Below are positions 6,752 through 14,719 of a DNA stretch of 34,455 nucleotides, piece after piece. The notes below the pieces were generated by a model, which saw only the letters and a program-made list of their open reading frames with translations, ran no database searches and was not told where the DNA came from. Each line of letters starts with the position of its first letter. The first letter of the stretch is position 1. The translations under genes were made by a program, and so were the position numbers. This stretch comes from Clostridia bacterium (GTDB lineage Bacteria > Bacillota > Clostridia > Christensenellales > Aristaeellaceae): the NCBI GenBank assembly GCA_017936375.1, contig JAGBFR010000031.1:1-34455 (forward strand), written 5' to 3'.

Positions 6752-8725
6752 ATGATTTTGGAGCATAATTCCCTCAATGTGTTTGACCGTTATCCTCAGG
6801 GCGCGCTGCCCGCGGGCGCGCAGGTGCGTCTGCGCGTCGCCGTGACGGATGAGGCCGAGCCCAAGCGCGTTGACGTTCGCGTGTGGGACGGCGAGGAGCG
6901 CCGCTATCCGATGCGTCCCCTCGGCGCGCGCGACGGCAAGCGTTATTACGAGGTGCAGGTGGTCGTCAGCCGGACGCCCTGCCTCTACTGGTATCGATTC
7001 GAAGCCTACAATGACGATGAATTCGTCGTGCTCGGCGCGCCGAATGATCACGCCGGCTGCGGCGTGGGCCGGATGGGCAGCGAGGAGAGCTTCCAGATCA
7101 CGGTTTACGACCCCGATTACCGCGTGCCGGAATGGATGGCCGACGGCGTGATGTACCAGATCATGGTCGACCGCTTTCATCACGGAGCGGGCACGGACGC
7201 GCTCATGCATGCCAAGGCGGGGCGCAGGATCGAGCTGCACGACAAGTGGGACGAGATGCCCTTCCTCAATGTCTCCGAGAATGGCGACAATTTCGCCAGC
7301 GACTTCTTCGGCGGCAACCTCGAGGGCGTGAGGCAGAAGCTGCCCTATCTCAAGGAGCTGGGCGTGAGCGTCATCTACTTCAACCCGATCTTTGACGCGA
7401 GGACCAATCATAAATACGACACCAGCGACTATATGCGCGTGGACCCCATGTTCGGCGACGAGGCCGCGCTGCGCAGGCTCTGCGAGGAGGCGAAGGCGAT
7501 GGGCATCCGCGTGATGCTCGACGGCGTCTTCTCCCATGTGGGCGACGACAGCGTGTACTTCAACCGCCGCGGCACCTACGGCGAGAAGACCGGCGCCTTC
7601 CGCGACCCGGATTCCCCGTATGCGAAGTGGTTCACCTTCAAGAAGTGGCCCAACGACTACGAGTGCTGGTGGGGCTTCCGCACGCTGCCCAATGTCAACG
7701 AGCTGGATGAGGACTACATGCGCTACATCCTCAAGGGCGAGGATGCGGTGGTCAAGCACTGGGTGCGCGCGGGCACGAGCGGCTGGAGGCTGGACGTGGC
7801 GGACGAGCTGCCGATGGCCTTCCTGCGTGAGCTGCGCAGGCAGGTCAAGAGCGTCGACCCCGACGCGGCTGTGCTGGGCGAGGTCTGGGAGGACGCCAGC
7901 CATAAGCTGGCCTACGGCGACGTGCGCTCCTATGTGCTGGGCGACACGCTGGACAGCGTGATGAATTATCCGCTGCGCGAGGCGCTGATCGGCTTCCTCA
8001 TGGGCCGCATCACGGCGAAGCAGGTCGTGCACGACCTCTCGACGCTGCAGCAGAATTATCCCAAGCCCTTCCTCTATTCGCTGATGAACCTGATGGGCAG
8101 CCATGACCGCCCGCGCATCCTCAATGTGCTGGCGGGCAACGACGGCAGCGACATCCCGCGCGTCAAGCGTGCGGATCACCGCCTCTCCGACGCGGAGCGC
8201 ACGCTCGGCGCGAGGCGCGAGCAGCTGATGCTGCGGGTGATGATGAGCGTGCCAGGCATGCCGTGCATCTATTACGCCGACGAGGCGGGCCTTGAGGGCT
8301 GCGCCGATCCCTTCTGCCGCCGCACCTATCCGTGGGGGCATGAGGATGCGCACATCATGGAGGCTTACCGCAGCATGATCGCCATGCGCCATGCGCATCC
8401 CGAGCTGCGCACGGGCGAGTGCGTCTACTTCGCCCCGGGCAGCGACGTGCTGGGCGTCAAGCGCACGATCAGCGAGGGCACGGACGCGCTGGGCCGCCCG
8501 GCGCGCAACGCCGCCGCGGTCACCCTCATCAACAGGAGCGTGAAGCCCGCCTATGTCTACCTGACCACGGGCGACATGGAGGGCGCGATGGAGATCGTCA
8601 GCGACAGCGGCGAGCTCATCCATGCGCGCGCGGGCGCGTATACCCTGCGTCTGGATGCGATGAGCGGCGTGACGTACTTCGCCTGCGGGCTGGAGAGCGG
8701 GAACGAACGCAGATTCCGCGAATAA
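6752..8725 (+). CDS. GH13 alpha-amylase family enzyme (neopullulanase/cyclomaltodextrinase-like)
   Basis: Cytoplasmic glycoside hydrolase of 657 residues with no signal peptide, so it probably degrades imported maltodextrins or cyclodextrins. An N-terminal beta-sandwich (about 1-125, CBM34-like) precedes the (beta/alpha)8 barrel. Conserved regions are visible: DGVFSHVG (region I), GWRLDVADE with nucleophile D348, GEVWED with acid/base E377, and MGSHD with D452. A C-terminal beta domain completes it. All three catalytic acids are present. CGGAG lies about 9 bases before the ATG. It is alone between its own promoter and terminator, with no maltose transporter adjacent. Pullulanase, maltogenic amylase or cyclomaltodextrinase specificity cannot be separated from sequence. 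Confidence 0.88.
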   Translation: MILEHNSLNVFDRYPQGALPAGAQVRLRVAVTDEAEPKRVDVRVWDGEERRYPMRPLGARDGKRYYEVQVVVSRTPCLYWYRFEAYNDDEFVVLGAPNDHAGCGVGRMGSEESFQITVYDPDYRVPEWMADGVMYQIMVDRFHHGAGTDALMHAKAGRRIELHDKWDEMPFLNVSENGDNFASDFFGGNLEGVRQKLPYLKELGVSVIYFNPIFDARTNHKYDTSDYMRVDPMFGDEAALRRLCEEAKAMGIRVMLDGVFSHVGDDSVYFNRRGTYGEKTGAFRDPDSPYAKWFTFKKWPNDYECWWGFRTLPNVNELDEDYMRYILKGEDAVVKHWVRAGTSGWRLDVADELPMAFLRELRRQVKSVDPDAAVLGEVWEDASHKLAYGDVRSYVLGDTLDSVMNYPLREALIGFLMGRITAKQVVHDLSTLQQNYPKPFLYSLMNLMGSHDRPRILNVLAGNDGSDIPRVKRADHRLSDAERTLGARREQLMLRVMMSVPGMPCIYYADEAGLEGCADPFCRRTYPWGHEDAHIMEAYRSMIAMRHAHPELRTGECVYFAPGSDVLGVKRTISEGTDALGRPARNAAAVTLINRSVKPAYVYLTTGDMEGAMEIVSDSGELIHARAGAYTLRLDAMSGVTYFACGLESGNERRFRE

Positions 8726-8740
8726 TCCGATATCAATCAG

Positions 8741-8770
8741 GCAGCATCGCTTCGGCGGTGCTGCTGTTTT
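8741..8770 (+). terminator. Terminator after the GH13 gene
   Basis: A 10-bp stem GCAGCATCGC / GCGGTGCTGC closed by a TTCG tetraloop is followed by TGTTTTAT, a classic intrinsic terminator form. Confidence 0.85.
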
Positions 8771-8792
8771 ATATGGCTCAATAAGGAAAAAC

Positions 8793-8828
8793 ACGAACAA
8801 ATGCAGAAAATAATCCGGATTTGTTCGT
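8793..8828 (+). promoter_or_regulatory. Long inverted repeat upstream of the DUF3100 operon
   Basis: Perfect 10-bp arms ACGAACAAAT and ATTTGTTCGT are separated by 16 bases. A shorter palindrome, AATCCGGATT (8812-8821), overlaps the right arm. It lies about 65 bases upstream of the -10 element TATACT (8892-8897), which has no good -35. This is the placement expected for an activator site. The Crp/Fnr regulator at the end of the same gene cluster is the obvious candidate, by inference only. Confidence 0.45.
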
Positions 8829-8891
8829 TGTTATAGGGCTGATTTGCCGGCAAAGAGGACATTTGGCCTTTTTTTGCGTGCTTCGCGTCGG

Positions 8892-8897
8892 TATACT
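8892..8897 (+). promoter_or_regulatory. -10 element of the DUF3100 operon
   Basis: TATACT lies 32 bases upstream of the start codon. No recognisable -35 sits 16-18 bases before it (the region is a T-run), which suggests a positively controlled promoter. Confidence 0.45.
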
Positions 8898-8928
8898 GTT
8901 TGCATCTTTCTGAAGAAGGGGAGTACTT

Positions 8929-9786
8929 ATGAAAAAGAACAACATGATGTATCCGACTCTTCTGGAGCGGATCAAGACGGAATGGATCATCTATGCGCTG
9001 GCCTTCGTGTTCATCCTGATCGCGGACTCCATCGGCCAGATCAAGATCCCGGTCTGGAAGGGCACGTTCATCATTTTCCCGATCTTCTATGCGCTGTTCC
9101 TGGGCATTCTGTCCGGCCCGAACACGCTGAAGATCATCGACGACAAGCGCGTCAAGGCGGCGTCCAAGCTGGTTGGCGTGGCGATTCTGCCGTTCATCGC
9201 CAAGCTGGGCATCAATGCCGGCGCGAATATTGAAAAGGTTATCTCTGCCGGCCCGGCCCTGCTGCTGCAGGAATTCGGCAACCTGGGCACGATCGTGCTC
9301 GCGATGCCGCTGGCGCTGCTGCTCGGCCTCAAGCGCGAGTCGATCGGCGCGGCGCACTCCATCAACCGCGAGACCAACCTCGCGCTGATTCAGGATATGT
9401 ACGGCGCGGATTCCCCCGAAGGCCAGGGAAGCCTGTCCGTGTACATCACTGGCGGCATGGTCGGCACGATCTACTTTGGCTTCATGGCGTCCATGGTGGC
9501 GGCCACGGGCCTGTTCCATCCGTATGCGCTTGGCATGGCGTCCGGCGTCGGCGCGGGCATCATGATGTCCTCCGCGGTTGCCGCGCTGAGCGAGGTGATG
9601 CCGGAGTTTGCGAGCGAGATCTCCGCGATGGCCTCTGCCAGCGAAACGATCTCCGGCATCGACGGCATTTACATGGCGATCTTCATCGGCCTGCCGCTGT
9701 GCAACTGGCTCTATAACAAGCTGGAGCCCACCCTCGGCCGTGTGACCAAGGCTGGCCGCGAGGCCGCTGAGCGCATCGGCAAGTAA
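8929..9786 (+). CDS. DUF3100-like multi-pass membrane protein
   Basis: A 285-residue integral membrane protein with about seven hydrophobic segments. From memory it matches the DUF3100 family, which has no established function, and I cannot verify that here. Notable features are the cytosolic-looking loop LLGLKRESIGAAHSINRETN, the Gly-rich segment MASGVGAGIMMSS, and the acidic/polar EVMPEFASEISAMASASETISG. Conserved polar residues inside membrane-rich sequence suggest a carrier. AAGGGGAG precedes the ATG. It is followed 23 bases later by a second membrane gene with its own AGGAGG, so the two probably form one transporter. The downstream TSUP carrier, amidohydrolase and regulator point to uptake of a compound that the amidohydrolase acts on. 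Confidence 0.7.
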   Translation: MKKNNMMYPTLLERIKTEWIIYALAFVFILIADSIGQIKIPVWKGTFIIFPIFYALFLGILSGPNTLKIIDDKRVKAASKLVGVAILPFIAKLGINAGANIEKVISAGPALLLQEFGNLGTIVLAMPLALLLGLKRESIGAAHSINRETNLALIQDMYGADSPEGQGSLSVYITGGMVGTIYFGFMASMVAATGLFHPYALGMASGVGAGIMMSSAVAALSEVMPEFASEISAMASASETISGIDGIYMAIFIGLPLCNWLYNKLEPTLGRVTKAGREAAERIGK

Positions 9787-9809
9787 GCAGAAGATAAGGA
9801 GGAAACACC

Positions 9810-10256
9810 ATGCGTGTGATCGATTGGATTTTTACCCTGGCCATCACCGGCCTGGGCATGATGACCGCCAATTTCATCGGCTTTGACATTGCCTTTGCCG
9901 AGTCCCTGCCGGGCGTGCTGGTGCTGCTGGCGCTGGCGCTGGGCGGCGCGGGCCTTGCGCATATCATCCCGCTCAAGCTCCCGACCGTCGCCTATTGCTC
10001 CATCCTGGGTCTGCTGGTCGCCTGCCCGCTCTCCCCGGTGTCCGAGTTTGTCATCAGCGCGGCGAACAAGATCAACTTCACGGCTCCGCTGACCATGGTC
10101 GGCGCGTTCGCCGGCATGTCCATCAGCAATCAGCTGCGCTCCTTTGTCAAGCAGGGCTGGAAGATGGTGCTCATCACGGTCTTTGTCATGACCGGCACCT
10201 TTGTCTTCTCTCTGCTGATCGCGCAGTTCATGCTGCAGCTGACCAACGTGATCTGA
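9810..10256 (+). CDS. Small membrane protein, probable partner of the DUF3100-like protein
   Basis: The 148-residue protein is almost entirely hydrophobic, with four or five membrane spans. Features include LGGAGLAHIIPLKLPTVAY and the segment AGMSISNQLRSFVKQGWK. It has a strong RBS (AGGAGGAAACACC before the ATG). Its size and position, right behind the 285-residue DUF3100-like protein, suggest it is the other half of a two-subunit carrier. It ends one base before the TSUP gene start. The family is not identified with confidence. Confidence 0.65.
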   Translation: MRVIDWIFTLAITGLGMMTANFIGFDIAFAESLPGVLVLLALALGGAGLAHIIPLKLPTVAYCSILGLLVACPLSPVSEFVISAANKINFTAPLTMVGAFAGMSISNQLRSFVKQGWKMVLITVFVMTGTFVFSLLIAQFMLQLTNVI

Positions 10257-10257
10257 T

Positions 10258-11004
10258 ATGCTGTATTATGCTGCGGCGGCCCTCGGCAGCCTCGTGATCG
10301 GCCTGTGCATCGGCTGGTGCGGGATTGCCGGGTTTCTGCTGCCGATTCTGTTCATGCAGTTTTACGGGCTTTCGGTTTCCGAAAGCCTGTTTCTCAGTTT
10401 TGTGTGTTTTGCGGTATCCGGCGCGATCGGCGCGATGAACTACCGCAGGCGCGGCGAACTGGAGATGAAGCCCGCGCTGGCGATGGGCATTGGCAGCCTG
10501 ATGGGCGGCCTGGTTGGCGCAGGGCTCGGCGGGCTTCTGCCGGCGGATACGGCGAAGACAATCCTGTATGCGGTTGTGCTGATTTCCGGCCTGTCGATCC
10601 TCCGGCGCGAATTGAGCGCTGGGCGGGGGCGTGAGGCCTCCGGGCGGCTGCCGCGCTGGGCGCTGGCGCTGCTGGGCTTTGCGACGGCGGTGATCTGCGC
10701 GGCGTCCGGCGCCGGCGGGCCTGTGCTGGTGATGCCGCTGCTGGTTGTGCTGGGCTATCCGGTGAAGCTGGCGGTCGGCATGGCGCTGATGGATTCCGTC
10801 TTTATCGCCCTGCCGGCCGTCGCCGTGTACGGCGGCCGCTGCGATGCCGCATCGCTGGCGGCGCTGCTCGCGGTTTCGGCGGCGAGCCATGCGGTCGGCG
10901 TGTTTGTCGGCAGCATGACGGCGCGCCATGTGCCGCAGGCGCTGCTCAAGCGCGGCGTGGCTGTGTTTTCCATCTGTTTTGCTCTGTATAAGCTGTTTTT
11001 GTGA
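10258..11004 (+). CDS. TSUP (TauE/SafE) family transporter
   Basis: A 248-residue membrane protein with about seven or eight spans and the internal duplication typical of the TauE/SafE (DUF81) family. The first half has GWCGIAGFLLPILFMQFYGLS and the second half SGAGGPVLVMPLLVVLGYPV; each is the Gly-rich re-entrant motif of this family. Members move small organic or sulfur-containing anions, often outward. There is no clear ribosome binding site: the ATG starts one base after the previous stop, so translation is probably coupled. Here it may export a product or import a substrate of the amidohydrolase that follows. Confidence 0.8.
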   Translation: MLYYAAAALGSLVIGLCIGWCGIAGFLLPILFMQFYGLSVSESLFLSFVCFAVSGAIGAMNYRRRGELEMKPALAMGIGSLMGGLVGAGLGGLLPADTAKTILYAVVLISGLSILRRELSAGRGREASGRLPRWALALLGFATAVICAASGAGGPVLVMPLLVVLGYPVKLAVGMALMDSVFIALPAVAVYGGRCDAASLAALLAVSAASHAVGVFVGSMTARHVPQALLKRGVAVFSICFALYKLFL

Positions 11005-11018
11005 GAGGAGAGGATCCC

Positions 11019-12353
11019 ATGAACGCAGAACACACCCTGCAATGTGATCTGCTGCTGCGCAATGCGCGTTATCTTGCGCCGGATATGACCATCAAAGAGG
11101 GGCAGGATATCGCTGTCTGCGGCGGCAGAATCGCCGGCATCGCGCCCGCGCAGGAGAACCGTTTCTGCGCGAGGGAGACGATCGAGGACAGCCGCCTGCT
11201 CTGGATGCCGGGCCTGATCGACGGCCATATCCACACCAGCCAGCAGCTGCTTCGCGGAAGGCTGCTCGACGAGAAGCCGGTCATCTGGAAGCGGGTGAAC
11301 GTGCCCTTTGAAAGCCGTCTCACCGAGGAAACCTCCCGCCTGAGCGCACAGCTTGCGGCGATGGAGATGATGCTCTTCGGCACGACGGGCTTTGTCGATG
11401 CGGGCGGCAAGTATCCCGAGGTCTTTGCCCAGGTGTATGACGACGCCGGACTGCGCGGCCGCCTGTCCGTGATGACCAACGACAATCCGCATGCGCCCGA
11501 GAGCCTGCGTGCGCCGAGCGTTGAGGCGGGCGTGGAGCGCCTGCGCGCGATGAAGCGCGCGCTGACGGGCAGCCTGCTGCGCCCGATTTATTCGGTCACG
11601 ACGCCGACGGCGGTGAGCGAAGGGCTGCTTCGCGCCGTCTTTGAGGCGGCGGCGGAGGACGACGTTCCGGTGGAGACGCATCTGAACGAGTATGCCAGCG
11701 AGGTGACGGAGTTCATTGAGCGGACCGGAGAGCGCCCGTTTATCTGGCTGGAGAAGGAGGATCTGCTCCGCGCGCCCCTGCTGGCGCCGCACTGCATCTT
11801 CCTCTCCCCGCAGGAGATCGGCGTGCTTGCGCGTCATGATGTGCGCGTGGCGCACTGCCCGTTCTCCAATTGCGGAAAGGGCGCGCCCCAAACGCCGCAG
11901 CTGCTGGCTTCCGGCATTCACGTCGGCCTGGGCAGCGACGGCGCGGCGCATGGCGGGCTGGATCTGTTCCGCGAGATGCGCCTTTTCCGCGGCGTGATGA
12001 ACGTGACGCGCGGCATCGAGAGCGCGGATTCCTGCGTGATGCCGGCGGAAACGCTGCTGACGATGGCGACGCAGGGCGGCGCGGCCGCGCTGTTTGAGGA
12101 GGAGACGGGCCGCATTGAGACGGGCATGCTGGCAGACCTGATCGCGCTGGATACGGATGCGCCGCATCTGTGGCCGACGCAGAATCTCGTGCATTCCCTG
12201 GTGGAGAGCGCGAGCGGCGCGGACGTCCGCCATATGATCGTGAACGGCCGCCTGCTGATGAAGAATCGCGAGCTGCTGACCATCGACGCAGACCGGGTGC
12301 GGCATGAGGCGAAGCGCCTGTTTGAGCGCGAGCCGTGGCTCTGCCGCTGGTGA
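11019..12353 (+). CDS. Amidohydrolase/deaminase (MTA/SAH deaminase, SsnA or chlorohydrolase type)
   Basis: Cytoplasmic metal-dependent hydrolase of 444 residues in the cytosine-deaminase-like branch. Metal ligands are visible: H70 and H72 (DGHIHTSQQL), H221 (VETHLNE), H258 (LAPHCIF) and D307 (GLGSDGAAHGG). The spacing and the H-A-P-H/G-S-D-G style match S-adenosylhomocysteine/methylthioadenosine deaminase, guanine deaminase, SsnA and triazine chlorohydrolase relatives. The start at 11019 is chosen because GAGAGGAGAGG lies 5-6 bases upstream; a GTG at 11001 overlaps the previous stop. Its company of two membrane carriers and a Crp/Fnr regulator suggests it opens or deaminates an imported nitrogen compound. 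The true substrate is not predictable. Confidence 0.82.
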   Translation: MNAEHTLQCDLLLRNARYLAPDMTIKEGQDIAVCGGRIAGIAPAQENRFCARETIEDSRLLWMPGLIDGHIHTSQQLLRGRLLDEKPVIWKRVNVPFESRLTEETSRLSAQLAAMEMMLFGTTGFVDAGGKYPEVFAQVYDDAGLRGRLSVMTNDNPHAPESLRAPSVEAGVERLRAMKRALTGSLLRPIYSVTTPTAVSEGLLRAVFEAAAEDDVPVETHLNEYASEVTEFIERTGERPFIWLEKEDLLRAPLLAPHCIFLSPQEIGVLARHDVRVAHCPFSNCGKGAPQTPQLLASGIHVGLGSDGAAHGGLDLFREMRLFRGVMNVTRGIESADSCVMPAETLLTMATQGGAAALFEEETGRIETGMLADLIALDTDAPHLWPTQNLVHSLVESASGADVRHMIVNGRLLMKNRELLTIDADRVRHEAKRLFEREPWLCRW

Positions 12354-12356
12354 TGC

Positions 12357-12385
12357 TTGTATCTTCCGTCAAATCATGCTAGGAT
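12357..12385 (+). promoter_or_regulatory. Promoter of the Crp/Fnr regulator gene
   Basis: TTGTAT (12357-12362), 17-base spacer, TAGGAT (12380-12385), 20 bases before the start codon. It would give the regulator its own transcript besides read-through from the operon. Confidence 0.5.
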
Positions 12386-12405
12386 AAAGCGGGAGGGGAA
12401 CGGCC

Positions 12406-13143
12406 ATGAGATTTGCTGAGCTGATGGAGATTGCGCCGGGCTTTTCGGCGTTTACGGATTCGATCCCCGGGGATCTGGACGGGCGCTTTGTCATCAGGAC
12501 GCATCCTGCGCACAGCGTCGTCCGCCAGAAGGACAGCCGCCTGGAGAGCGTCGGAATCCTGCTTTCCGGCACATTCCGCGTGATCAACGAGCTGGAAAAC
12601 GGCAACGTGTTCATGATTGAGATGAACGATGCGGTGTCGTTTGTGGGAGAGGTCGCCCTGATGGCCGGCGCGTCGCATACGTCGGTGACGATCGAGGCGG
12701 TGACGGATTGCCTCGTGGCCTATCTGACGGCGGCGGAGTTTGACAGCTGGCTCAGCCGGGACGCTTGCTTTCTCAAGGCGCTGAGCAGCCATGTGGCGCG
12801 GAAGCTGTACTTTTCCAGCTATCATCGCGGCGAACGGCAGTTTTATTCGAGCAAGTACATTCTGCTTAAATACATCCTCGGCGGGATTTCTGATTCAGAG
12901 CTTGAGAAAAACGGGACTGCCGTCCTGCGCAAGACGCGCCAGCAGATCAGCGAGGAGGTCGGCATGACGGTCAAGACCATCAACCGCACCCTGCTCAGAT
13001 TCTGTGAAAATGACTGGATATCGATCTGCCACGGCAAGGTTGTGCTCAGCGCGGAACAGTACAGCCGGGCGAAGAAGGAACTCAAGGCGTTGGTGATGCA
13101 GAGCAGAAACGGCGCGCCTGCTTCCGGTGAATCAATTGAATAA
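12406..13143 (+). CDS. Crp/Fnr family transcriptional regulator
   Basis: A DNA-binding regulator of 245 residues. The N-terminal cyclic-nucleotide-binding-like beta-roll (about 20-130) includes LLSGTFRVINELENG and FVGEVALMAG. A dimerisation helix follows, then a winged helix-turn-helix (about 180-225) with RQQISEEVGMTVKTINRTL. The four cysteines I see are scattered and not in the N-terminal cluster of oxygen-sensing FNR, so an iron-sulfur sensor is unlikely. GGGAGGGG precedes the ATG. It ends the DUF3100/TSUP/amidohydrolase cluster, and the inverted repeat at 8793-8828 is a plausible target. The ligand could be the imported compound. Confidence 0.85.
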   Translation: MRFAELMEIAPGFSAFTDSIPGDLDGRFVIRTHPAHSVVRQKDSRLESVGILLSGTFRVINELENGNVFMIEMNDAVSFVGEVALMAGASHTSVTIEAVTDCLVAYLTAAEFDSWLSRDACFLKALSSHVARKLYFSSYHRGERQFYSSKYILLKYILGGISDSELEKNGTAVLRKTRQQISEEVGMTVKTINRTLLRFCENDWISICHGKVVLSAEQYSRAKKELKALVMQSRNGAPASGESIE

Positions 13144-13147
13144 ACAA

Positions 13148-13181
13148 GGGTCTTCAGGGCGTATCCTGAAGACCCGTTTTC
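13148..13181. terminator. Bidirectional terminator
   Basis: A perfect 11-bp stem GGGTCTTCAGG / CCTGAAGACCC with loop GCGTAT and a following GTTTTC. It lies between the convergent regulator gene and the amino acid ABC operon. The minus side ends in TTGTTTATT. Confidence 0.85.
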
Positions 13182-13193
13182 AATGTATATCGG

Positions 13194-13949
13194 TCAGTAT
13201 CCGCTCTCGCCCACGAAGGCGCGCACGGCGGCGCTGCGCTCGCTGCCCAGCACCTGCTGCGCCGGGCCGTCCTCAACGATCACGCCGTCCTCCATGTAGA
13301 TGACGCGGTCGGCGACGTCGCGGGCGAAGTTCATCTCATGCGTGACGACGATCATCGTGCGCTGCTCGTCGGCGAGCTGGCGGATGACGGAGAGTACCTC
13401 GTGGGTGAGCTGCGGGTCGAGCGCGGAGGTCGGCTCGTCGAAGCAGAGGATCTCCGGGTCCATGGCCAGCGCCCTTGCGATGGCGACGCGCTGGCACTGC
13501 CCGCCGGAGAGGTTGCAGGGGTACTCGTCCGCCTTGTCGGCGAGGCCGACCTTCTCCAGCAGGGCGAGGGCCTTTTCCTTCGCCTGCGCGCGGCTGCGGC
13601 CGAGGACCATGACCTGCGGCATGACGAGGTTCTTCAGCACGGAGTAATGGGGGAAGAGGTTGTAATCCTGAAAGACGAGGCCCATCTTCAGGCAGATGCG
13701 GCGCAGCTCGGCGTCCTTTTTGTATACGGCGCGGCCGGAGGCGTCGCTCTGCGCCATGGCCTCGCCGCCGATGATGATGGAGCCGGAGTCGATCGTCTCC
13801 AGATGATTGATGCAGCGCAGCAGCGTGCTCTTGCCCGAGCCGCTGCGCCCGATGATGGCGACGACCTCGCCGCGGGAGACGCGCAGGGATACGCCCCGCA
13901 GCACGTCCTGCGTGCCAAAGGCCTTGGCGACATTCTGAACCTGCAGCAT
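13194..13949 (-). CDS. Polar amino acid ABC importer ATPase
   Basis: Cytoplasmic ATPase of 251 residues, the usual length for the GlnQ/ArtP group. It shows Walker A GRSGSGKST at 34-42, signature LSGGQ (here followed by CQR rather than QQR), Walker B CFDEPTSALDP and switch VTHEMNFA. GGAGG lies about 8 bases before the ATG. It is the last of three co-directional minus-strand genes (binding protein, permease, ATPase), with 13 bases between permease stop and its start. The exact amino acid is not readable from the ATPase. Confidence 0.9.
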   Translation of the reverse strand: MLQVQNVAKAFGTQDVLRGVSLRVSRGEVVAIIGRSGSGKSTLLRCINHLETIDSGSIIIGGEAMAQSDASGRAVYKKDAELRRICLKMGLVFQDYNLFPHYSVLKNLVMPQVMVLGRSRAQAKEKALALLEKVGLADKADEYPCNLSGGQCQRVAIARALAMDPEILCFDEPTSALDPQLTHEVLSVIRQLADEQRTMIVVTHEMNFARDVADRVIYMEDGVIVEDGPAQQVLGSERSAAVRAFVGESGY

Positions 13950-13962
13950 GCGAATCCCTCCT

Positions 13963-14628
13963 TTAATCCTTGTAGTAGGCGAAGCGGTTGTTCAGCCAGC
14001 TGAAGAAGAGCGTGACCGCGCCGTTCATCAGCAGATAGAACAGGCCGGCGACGAAGAGCGGCTCGACGGAGGCGACGCGGCTGGCCTCGTTCTTCGCCGC
14101 GCGGAAGAGCTCGCTCACGGCGATGATATTGGCCAGGGAGGTGTCCTTGACGAGGGTGATGACCTCGTTGGAGACGGGGAGCAGCACGCGCTTGACCACC
14201 TGCGGCAGCACGATGTGGAAGAAGGTCTGCACGGGGGTGAAGCCCAGCACGCTGCTCGCCTCATACTGCCCGACGGGGATGGACATGATGCCGCCGCGGA
14301 AGATCTCGGCGAAGTACGCGGCGTAATTGAGCGAAAAGGCGAGGATGGTCGCCGTCATGCGGTCCAGATTCACGCCGAAGAACATCGGGATGGCGAAATA
14401 GACCGCGAAGAGCTGGAGCATCAGCGGCGTGCCGCGCATGACCAGAATATACAGCGAGATGGGCGCGCTGACGACGCGGTGTTTGCTCATGCGCAGGAGC
14501 GCGATGACCATGCCCAGCGGGATGGAAAAGACGAGCGTCAGCGCGAAGATGGTCAGCGTGGCGGTCATGCCGTCCTGCATGGAGAGGACCAGCCTGATAA
14601 AGGCTTCCGGGTTGTTGAAGTACTTCAT
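13963..14628 (-). CDS. Polar amino acid ABC importer permease
   Basis: A 221-residue membrane permease of the HisM/GlnP type. It has about five hydrophobic segments, an N-terminal periplasmic start, and the family hallmarks VMRGTPLMLQLF and NYAAYFAEIFRGGI followed by GQYEASSVLGFTPVQTFFHIVLPQ, the EAA loop that binds the ATPase. Only one permease is present, so it should act as a homodimer. GGAGG lies about 8 bases upstream. A 19-bp hairpin separates it from the binding-protein gene. Confidence 0.9.
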   Translation of the reverse strand: MKYFNNPEAFIRLVLSMQDGMTATLTIFALTLVFSIPLGMVIALLRMSKHRVVSAPISLYILVMRGTPLMLQLFAVYFAIPMFFGVNLDRMTATILAFSLNYAAYFAEIFRGGIMSIPVGQYEASSVLGFTPVQTFFHIVLPQVVKRVLLPVSNEVITLVKDTSLANIIAVSELFRAAKNEASRVASVEPLFVAGLFYLLMNGAVTLFFSWLNNRFAYYKD

Positions 14629-14666
14629 GGGACATCCTCCGTCGGATTCTGGCGATGGGCTTATAC

Positions 14667-14709
14667 ATGGGAATGAGGCTGTAAAGCGAGTTTACAGCCT
14701 CATTCCCAT
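14667..14709 (-). promoter_or_regulatory. Perfect 19-bp hairpin between binding protein and permease genes
   Basis: Arms 14667-14685 and 14691-14709 pair perfectly around a 5-base loop, starting 10 bases after the binding-protein stop codon. On the minus strand it is followed by GTATAAGCCC with no T-run. It is therefore better read as an mRNA-stabilising or partial-termination element that keeps binding-protein levels above permease levels, as in other ABC operons. Confidence 0.75.
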
Positions 14710-14719
14710 TTGGAGAGAA

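Noticed and set aside
6728-8800. 690-residue open frame on the minus strand under the GH13 gene
   Set aside because: It is an antisense shadow. The plus-strand GH13 enzyme has all catalytic motifs, a promoter and a terminator.
12406-13143. Oxygen-sensing FNR
   Set aside because: The cysteines are scattered (CLV, CFL, CEN, CHG) and there is no N-terminal cysteine cluster for an iron-sulfur centre.
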